Under the pieces are notes generated by a model that saw only the letters and a list, made by a program, of their open reading frames with translations, searched no databases and was not told the DNA's origin. A program made the translations under genes and the position numbers. A DNA stretch of 11,913 bases from Clostridia bacterium (GTDB taxonomy: Bacteria; Bacillota; Clostridia; Christensenellales; Borkfalkiaceae). Positions within the stretch are counted from its first letter, which is position 1. The number at the start of each line of letters is the position of its first letter. Of the stretch, positions 6,988 to 11,913 are shown piece by piece. Where the stretch lies: positions 1 to 11,913 of the forward strand of contig JAGCIP010000005.1 in assembly GCA_017648525.1 (NCBI GenBank), given 5' to 3'.

Positions 6988-8946
6988 ATGAAAATGAAAA
7001 AAATTACAACTATTATTTTAACTTTAATAATGATTTTGTCTTCTCTATTTATTAGTGGTGCATGTTCAAAACCAGAAGCGGAAGAACAACAAAATTCTTT
7101 TTTCAAAGGGACACACGTTAAAGAAGTTTCAACAACAGAACATTTTTTATTAAAAGATGGGGTTTCCAGTTACAAGATAGTCATACCTAAAAACTTTTCT
7201 TCTAATGAAAACCTTGCTTCGCAAGAAATTCTTACGTTATTTAAGGAAGCTACAGGTTTTGTTTTACCCATTGTAACAGATGAAAATTTATCTTTTGATA
7301 ATAATTCACAATATATTTCAGTAGGAAATACTTCATTAAAAGATACAGCGGGAATTACTGAAAACGTAGAAACGCTTAAGATAAACGGTTTTGCGATTAA
7401 AACTGTAGGAAAATCTGTATTTATAGTTGGTGGAAAGGAAATGGGCGTCGTCTATGGCGCATACGAATTCTTGTATCAGATTCTTAATTTTGAGCAATTC
7501 TTTGATGATTGCTATAGTTTAGATACTATGGTTAGAGAAATTCCATTAATGAACTACAATTTTAAAGAGTTGCCAGATATTAAGCGTTTGGTAGCAAACG
7601 TTGGCGCAATAATAGCTGACCCTGTAGCAGCAAGAAGAATGCGTATGTATTATACGCCAATGAACTTATACATTTGGGATGGTGGGGATTTCACAAATAC
7701 CTCATTTAAGATTATTCCGCCAAAAACGTATAAGGATGAACATAGCGGTTGGTTCTCTGACGATGGTTCGCAGTTGTGTTATACTGCGCACGGCGACCCT
7801 GACGAGTATGATTTAATGATTGAAACTTACGTTGAGCACTTAAAACAGGTAATCATTGATAACCCTGGTAAATATGTTTATAAATTTGCAGATCAAGACG
7901 TAGTTACACGTTGTCAATGTGCTTCTTGTAGCATTGATTATGAAAAATATAAGTGTGCAGCTGGTTCAAAAATTATCTTCTCTAATATCGTTATGGACAA
8001 ACTTAATGATTGGTTAGCGAACGATGGCAAAGAATATTATAACCCTGATTTAATATTTAGATTTAATGCGTATAACCTATTTGAAACTGCGCCTGTTAAC
8101 TATGATGAGGCAACAGACACTTATACGCCTATTGATGAAAAGATGATGCTAAGTCCTGGTTTAGGTGTTGAAATTGCACCAGTTTTTGCTAACTATGCAA
8201 GGTCATATTTTGATGATAGCAACCTTAACTATTACAATAATATGAGAGCGTGGGAAGCTTTGTTTAAGGATGATGTGCATATTGGATATTGGACTTATTG
8301 CTTTAACGATAACCATTATATGTATTTCTTTAATACCTTTGACACAATGCAAGAACACTATCAAGTATACGCATCTTTCGGAGCTGAAAGTCTTTATGAC
8401 CAGTCGCTAGGCACTAACTATGATGGTATTTCCGCATGGTATACATTAAAAACCTATTTGCAATCTAAACTTGCTTGGGACACAAATTTAAATATTAACG
8501 AACTTACTCAAAGATTCTTTGATAATTATTATGGTGAGGCGTCTGATATTATGATGAAATTCTATAAGAGTCAACGTGCCTTTAATATTTATCAACAAGA
8601 AGAATTGGGCTATGGTGATGCAAACTATAATATAAAATTTGTTGCAAACAAGAGAGAATACTGGCCAAGAAATATTTTAGAATCTTGGCGTGAAATTATT
8701 GGTGATGCATTAGATGAAATTGAATCACTAAAAGTAAAGAATGCTAAAAAGTATGACTTAATATACAAACATATTGTGGCAGAAAGAATTGCTGTTGATT
8801 TTATCTTGTTAGAATTATATAGCAATCAATTAAGTAATAAATATGATGAGTATAAAAATGATTTTATTGCCGAAGTGACGCTAAATAATATGAGTCATCA
8901 CGGTGCGGGTAAGTCTATAAGCAGTTTTATTAATAGCTTAAATTAA
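6988..8946 (+). CDS. DUF4838 domain lipoprotein with GH67-N-like domain (putative glycan-active surface protein)
   Basis: The 652-residue product starts with a lipoprotein signal whose lipobox-like SGAC ends at Cys26. Residues about 60-178 resemble the alpha/beta domain at the N-terminus of alpha-glucuronidases and other glycosidases (GH67-N/GH20b type): an ASQEI helix, an ATG-x-VLPIV strand, and G148-G-K-E-M-G-V-V-Y-G-A-Y leading into a helix. The following part, about 190-460, matches what I recall of DUF4838, a probable TIM-barrel-like domain. It has the hallmark CxCxxC at Cys309, Cys311 and Cys314, plus Cys323. The C-terminus (about 500-652) is helical and includes FFDNYYGEAS. DUF4838 proteins are often found with polysaccharide-degrading genes, but I know of no activity I can assign with confidence. 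Here it is the likeliest extracellular enzyme of the operon. It starts eight bases after the Ig-protein stop codon. Confidence 0.82.
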   Translation: MKMKKITTIILTLIMILSSLFISGACSKPEAEEQQNSFFKGTHVKEVSTTEHFLLKDGVSSYKIVIPKNFSSNENLASQEILTLFKEATGFVLPIVTDENLSFDNNSQYISVGNTSLKDTAGITENVETLKINGFAIKTVGKSVFIVGGKEMGVVYGAYEFLYQILNFEQFFDDCYSLDTMVREIPLMNYNFKELPDIKRLVANVGAIIADPVAARRMRMYYTPMNLYIWDGGDFTNTSFKIIPPKTYKDEHSGWFSDDGSQLCYTAHGDPDEYDLMIETYVEHLKQVIIDNPGKYVYKFADQDVVTRCQCASCSIDYEKYKCAAGSKIIFSNIVMDKLNDWLANDGKEYYNPDLIFRFNAYNLFETAPVNYDEATDTYTPIDEKMMLSPGLGVEIAPVFANYARSYFDDSNLNYYNNMRAWEALFKDDVHIGYWTYCFNDNHYMYFFNTFDTMQEHYQVYASFGAESLYDQSLGTNYDGISAWYTLKTYLQSKLAWDTNLNINELTQRFFDNYYGEASDIMMKFYKSQRAFNIYQQEELGYGDANYNIKFVANKREYWPRNILESWREIIGDALDEIESLKVKNAKKYDLIYKHIVAERIAVDFILLELYSNQLSNKYDEYKNDFIAEVTLNNMSHHGAGKSISSFINSLN

Positions 8947-8956
8947 AGAGGTTTTT

Positions 8957-10786
8957 ATGATGTCAAATAGAATAAGATTAATTTTAAATTTGATTGTTTT
9001 ATTTTGCCTTTGTTGTATGTCGACAGTTATGTTTGCTTGTGCGCCTGTTGATGAAGATAATGGTGATGGTGAAACAAACGTTACCGGCAGTATTGTTTTG
9101 GATAAGGAAACTCTCAATTTAGAAAAAAGAGAGAGCTTTACTTTGACCGCACAACTAAAAGACGTAGAAGGTGAGATAACTTGGTCGTCTTCAGATACGT
9201 CTGTCGCTACCGTAAATAGTGGTGCTATTACTGCTGTTGGTGAAGGACAAGCTGTTATTACTGCAAGTATAGACACGATAAAGGCTGTGTGCTATGTTTT
9301 TGTTGAAGACAACAATCAAAATCTTGTTGTTTCAACAAATTTTTCCGACCAACAAAATATTATAAATTCAGACCAAAAAAATATTGCGGTTACTGTTTTT
9401 TATAATAATAAACTTATATCTGATGCTAGTGTAAGTTTTAGCGTTTTAGGTGATGCTGGGGTTTTAAGTTTAGAAAATAACGTTGTTTCTGCAATAGGTG
9501 TTGGTTCTGCACAATTAGTTATAACTGCACAATGGAAAGACCTAGAGTATGTAAAGGTTATAGAAATAAACGTTGTTCCCAACATGACGGCAAGAATGTC
9601 TAATTTTAATTACGTGACGCTCAAAACTGTTGGCGAAGATGATGAAACTTCTTTAGAATTAGATTTTGTAGTATACGAAAATGGTGTCAAGTTATCTGAT
9701 TCTGAGTTTACCGTTAATTTTGCACAAGTTGACGATAACGTAATTAGAATTTCTGACGGTTTTATTTATGCTGAAGGAAAAGGGGACGTAATCGTTTCTG
9801 CAACAATAACTTCTATTAATTCAGGTAATTCCTTACTTGTTACCTTGCCCGTAAGCGTTGTTTTGGTAAACCAAGATAAGAGCGACAGTATTAAAATTAA
9901 GGATTTGGCTTGGGATGATAGTGAATATTCCCTTACGCTTGGCGAAGTGTTTAGCGACGTTGAAACTAACAAATTAAATGGTTGCAACATATTGAGTATA
10001 ACCGATATTACCAACCTTGAATACCAAATTCCTTTCAACAACGGAAAGGTTGATATTGAGTTTATTGAAAACAATAATATTTTAGGGGATAGAGTTTGGA
10101 GAATTGAATGCGAAAAATATTCTTACGACGTGTCAATTTATATTGAAAAAATAAATACCGATACGCTTGTTGCGTCTATGGCAGGAACTTACAAGCCTGT
10201 TTCAAATAGCGCCTATACTTATGCAAGCTGGGAAACCATAGTAATTGGTGAAACTGGTACAATAAGAGCCTATGGTCACGCACAAAGTACAGTTAAGATT
10301 GAGCCTATCGACTCAAATTATGGCACGATTAAACATGGCACGAATTCTAATATTTGTAACGGCTATTACGTTAAAGACGGTGATAACTTCAACTTGTTCA
10401 TATACTCAATAGATAATAGTTATCGTCATACTGTTCAATTCTGTAAAACTGGCGTTACACCTATAGATGAAAACGCTATTTACGCTAAGCTTGCTGGCGC
10501 ATATACCGACAAAAATAACAATACGTTAACTTTGTCTGCAGATAATGCAGAGAATAGTGAGAAATCATCTAAAGCAGGGAACGCTAAAAAAATAAGTGGT
10601 AAAATTGATACTTATAATGTTCAACCTACTTACGATATAATTGTTACCTCCGCAAATACGGGTATCATTATAATTTCTTCTGCTAATGGTGGCTATTTAA
10701 ATCATACTGCTACCTACGTTATTGACGGAGATGTAGTTACTATAACTGTAAAATATGGAAATGGCTTGGTTTTTACTAAAAATTAA
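8957..10786 (+). CDS. Surface lipoprotein with BIG2 and further Ig-like domains and two C-terminal beta domains
   Basis: The 609-residue product has a Cys-rich hydrophobic signal ending in MFAC, with Cys28 the probable lipidated residue, followed by an acidic linker. Residues about 45-117 are a clear bacterial Ig-like group 2 (BIG2) domain: ITWSSSDTSVATV around Trp76, then GAITAVGEGQAVITA. Two further Ig-like units follow (about 119-208 and 209-302), then a fourth beta-rich segment (303-405). The last 200 residues hold two domains beginning with similar turns, A409-G-T-Y and A513-G-A-Y, each about 100 residues and reminiscent of small lipocalin-like beta barrels. No catalytic motif is visible. 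The role is probably adhesion or glycan binding next to the cell membrane. ATGs at 8957 and 8960 are both possible behind AAAGAGG (8945-8951), at five and eight bases respectively. The gene starts ten bases after the DUF4838 stop codon. Confidence 0.8.
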   Translation: MMSNRIRLILNLIVLFCLCCMSTVMFACAPVDEDNGDGETNVTGSIVLDKETLNLEKRESFTLTAQLKDVEGEITWSSSDTSVATVNSGAITAVGEGQAVITASIDTIKAVCYVFVEDNNQNLVVSTNFSDQQNIINSDQKNIAVTVFYNNKLISDASVSFSVLGDAGVLSLENNVVSAIGVGSAQLVITAQWKDLEYVKVIEINVVPNMTARMSNFNYVTLKTVGEDDETSLELDFVVYENGVKLSDSEFTVNFAQVDDNVIRISDGFIYAEGKGDVIVSATITSINSGNSLLVTLPVSVVLVNQDKSDSIKIKDLAWDDSEYSLTLGEVFSDVETNKLNGCNILSITDITNLEYQIPFNNGKVDIEFIENNNILGDRVWRIECEKYSYDVSIYIEKINTDTLVASMAGTYKPVSNSAYTYASWETIVIGETGTIRAYGHAQSTVKIEPIDSNYGTIKHGTNSNICNGYYVKDGDNFNLFIYSIDNSYRHTVQFCKTGVTPIDENAIYAKLAGAYTDKNNNTLTLSADNAENSEKSSKAGNAKKISGKIDTYNVQPTYDIIVTSANTGIIIISSANGGYLNHTATYVIDGDVVTITVKYGNGLVFTKN

Positions 10787-10794
10787 TATTAAAT

Positions 10795-10799
10795 AGGAG
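10795..10799 (+). promoter_or_regulatory. Ribosome binding site of the Gfo/Idh/MocA gene
   Basis: AGGAG lies seven bases before the ATG at 10807 and fixes that start. The 20-base gap holds no terminator, so this gene appears to belong to the same transcript. Confidence 0.75.
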
Positions 10800-10806
10800 T
10801 AGTATT

Positions 10807-11913
10807 ATGAAAACGATTAGACTTGGTTTGTTTGGTTTAGGGCGTGGTAGCGCATTTTATAAAGTTCTTAAAGCACTTGATGGCGAACTTGTTGCTGTTT
10901 GCGAAAGGTATGCTCCAAGATGTAAAGAAGCTAAAGAGTTTTGGGGCGATAACCTTGCTGTTTACGATAATTTTGACGATTTTATTAATCACGACATGGA
11001 TGCGGTTTTTCTTTGTAACTGTTTTCATGAACATGCGCCTTATGCGATTAAATGCATGGAGAAGGGAATCCCCGTTTTAAGTGAGTGTACCGCAGCAGGA
11101 ACGCTTGCGGATGCGGTAGAACTTGTAAGGGCGTATGAAAAATACGGCACTATGTATATGCTTTCTGAAAACTACCCCTTTATGTTATTTAATCAAGAAA
11201 TGCGCAAGGTTTTCCGTGGTGGCAGTTTGGGCGAATTGTTGTATGCTGAAGGTGAATATAACCATCCAAGCGATAATCCCCCTGGTTCGCCTACAAATAA
11301 CGATATTGTTAAGTATCTCCGTCCTTATGAAAAGCATTGGAGAAATTATTTGCCAAGAACGTATTATTTGACACACTCACTAGCACCATTAATGTGGATT
11401 ACTGGTAAAACGCCGAGAAAGGTAACGGCTATGCCTATTTATAAACCGCATTTGTCTCGTGACATACATAATGGGGACGTTGGAGCAATAATGCTACTAA
11501 CAAATGATGATAATTCAGTATTTCGTGTAACAGGTAATGTTGCTTTTGGTGCTAGGGAAGATTCATATAGAATCTGTGGAACAAAAGGTCAAATTGAAAA
11601 CGTCCGTAAAGAGTGGAATGGTGATAACGAAGTAGTATTAAACTATACTAAGTGGGCGGTGCCAGAAGGTATGAGTTCTCACAATCGTTATATACCAAAA
11701 CATGAGACTGAGGCGGATAGATTAGAAGCCGAAAAAGCAGGACACGGCGGTGGCGACTATTACGTGATAAAAGAATTTTTTAGATGTATAAGAGAAAACG
11801 TAAAGCCAGAAATGGACGTCTATTTTGCGACCACGATGGCTGCAGTTGGAATATTAGGATTTAGAAGCATATTAGAAAATAGACCTTTTGATATTCCCGA
11901 CTTTAAGAATGAA
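10807..11913 (+). CDS. Gfo/Idh/MocA-family NAD(P)-dependent protein, 3' end beyond window
   Basis: The frame is open for 369 codons from the ATG to the window edge without a stop, so the gene is 3' truncated, probably only slightly. The N-terminus is a Rossmann fold: G7-L-F-G-L-G-R-G14 for the dinucleotide phosphates and E33 at the end of the second strand, which suggests NAD(H). Where the family normally has EKP, this protein has E93-C94-T95, so the conserved lysine is missing. The C-terminal domain carries YYLTHSLAP with His190, and HGGGDYY at 313-319 before the last helices. The motif around His190 recalls the NAD-dependent GH109 glycosidases and related sugar-modifying proteins. There is no signal peptide, so it acts in the cytoplasm. 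Its probable job is oxidation, epimerisation or redox-assisted hydrolysis of the imported sugar. Family membership is firm; the reaction is open. Confidence 0.9.
   Translation, partial: MKTIRLGLFGLGRGSAFYKVLKALDGELVAVCERYAPRCKEAKEFWGDNLAVYDNFDDFINHDMDAVFLCNCFHEHAPYAIKCMEKGIPVLSECTAAGTLADAVELVRAYEKYGTMYMLSENYPFMLFNQEMRKVFRGGSLGELLYAEGEYNHPSDNPPGSPTNNDIVKYLRPYEKHWRNYLPRTYYLTHSLAPLMWITGKTPRKVTAMPIYKPHLSRDIHNGDVGAIMLLTNDDNSVFRVTGNVAFGAREDSYRICGTKGQIENVRKEWNGDNEVVLNYTKWAVPEGMSSHNRYIPKHETEADRLEAEKAGHGGGDYYVIKEFFRCIRENVKPEMDVYFATTMAAVGILGFRSILENRPFDIPDFKNE

Noticed and set aside
8938..9276. 112-codon open frame on the - strand
   Set aside because: It lies opposite the signal peptide and BIG2 domain of a well-supported + strand gene, has no ribosome binding site, and reads as low-complexity Ser/Val/Thr typical of an antisense shadow.
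9766..10074. 102-codon open frame on the - strand
   Set aside because: It is an antisense shadow of the Ig-like part of the BIG2 lipoprotein, with no recognisable motif or start signal.
10783..10792. Palindrome TTAATATTAA between the last two genes
   Set aside because: It consists only of A and T, is short, overlaps a stop codon, and is of a kind expected by chance in this AT-rich DNA.
10844..11371. Short + strand open frames at 10844-11080 and 11135-11371
   Set aside because: They are out-of-frame readings of the Gfo/Idh/MocA gene, whose own frame is open from 10807 to the window edge and carries clear family motifs.
1..11913. tRNA or rRNA genes, CRISPR repeats, insertion sequences, phage or defence genes
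   Set aside because: None was seen. The window is filled by one co-directional series of genes with gaps no longer than 59 bases, and no transposase, integrase or regularly spaced repeat is present.

Overview
The window is about 11.9 kb of AT-rich DNA (roughly 36% GC by eye). Every gene lies on the + strand, spacing is tight, and Shine-Dalgarno sequences of AGGAGG type precede the starts. Several products carry a lipoprotein or secretion signal with no outer-membrane partner. Together with an importer made of a large binding lipoprotein plus two MalF/MalG-type permeases, this suggests a Gram-positive Bacillota (Clostridia-like, possibly from a gut or another polysaccharide-rich habitat). The taxon is inferred. 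The genetic code looks standard.

Layout: (1) 1-207, the 3' end of an unidentified beta-rich protein. (2) 208-266, the only gap of any size, holding a perfect 12-bp stem-loop just before the next gene's ribosome binding site. (3) 267-3856, a CUT1-type ABC importer: a long sugar-binding lipoprotein and two permeases, with no ATPase gene. (4) 3878-6979, a secreted 1033-residue protein of Ig-like domains that contains two copies of a probable jelly-roll module. (5) 6988-8946, a lipoprotein with a GH67-N-like domain followed by a DUF4838 domain with a four-cysteine cluster. (6) 8957-10786, a lipoprotein with a BIG2 domain, further Ig-like domains and two C-terminal domains that may be related to each other. 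(7) 10807 to the window end, a Gfo/Idh/MocA-family protein lacking the usual EKP lysine. The intergenic gaps after the first are 8 to 21 bases, so items 3-7 read as one operon that probably continues past 11913.

My reading (inference): this is a surface glycan or glycoconjugate capture and uptake locus. The secreted Ig protein and the two non-transport lipoproteins would bind or trim an extracellular polymer, the importer would bring in an oligosaccharide, and the Gfo/Idh/MocA protein would oxidise or hydrolyse a sugar inside the cell. No glycoside hydrolase, lyase or esterase of a family I recognise is present. If the operon has its own degradative enzyme, the DUF4838 protein (outside) and the NAD-dependent protein (inside) are the best candidates. 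No RNA gene, mobile element or CRISPR array is visible.
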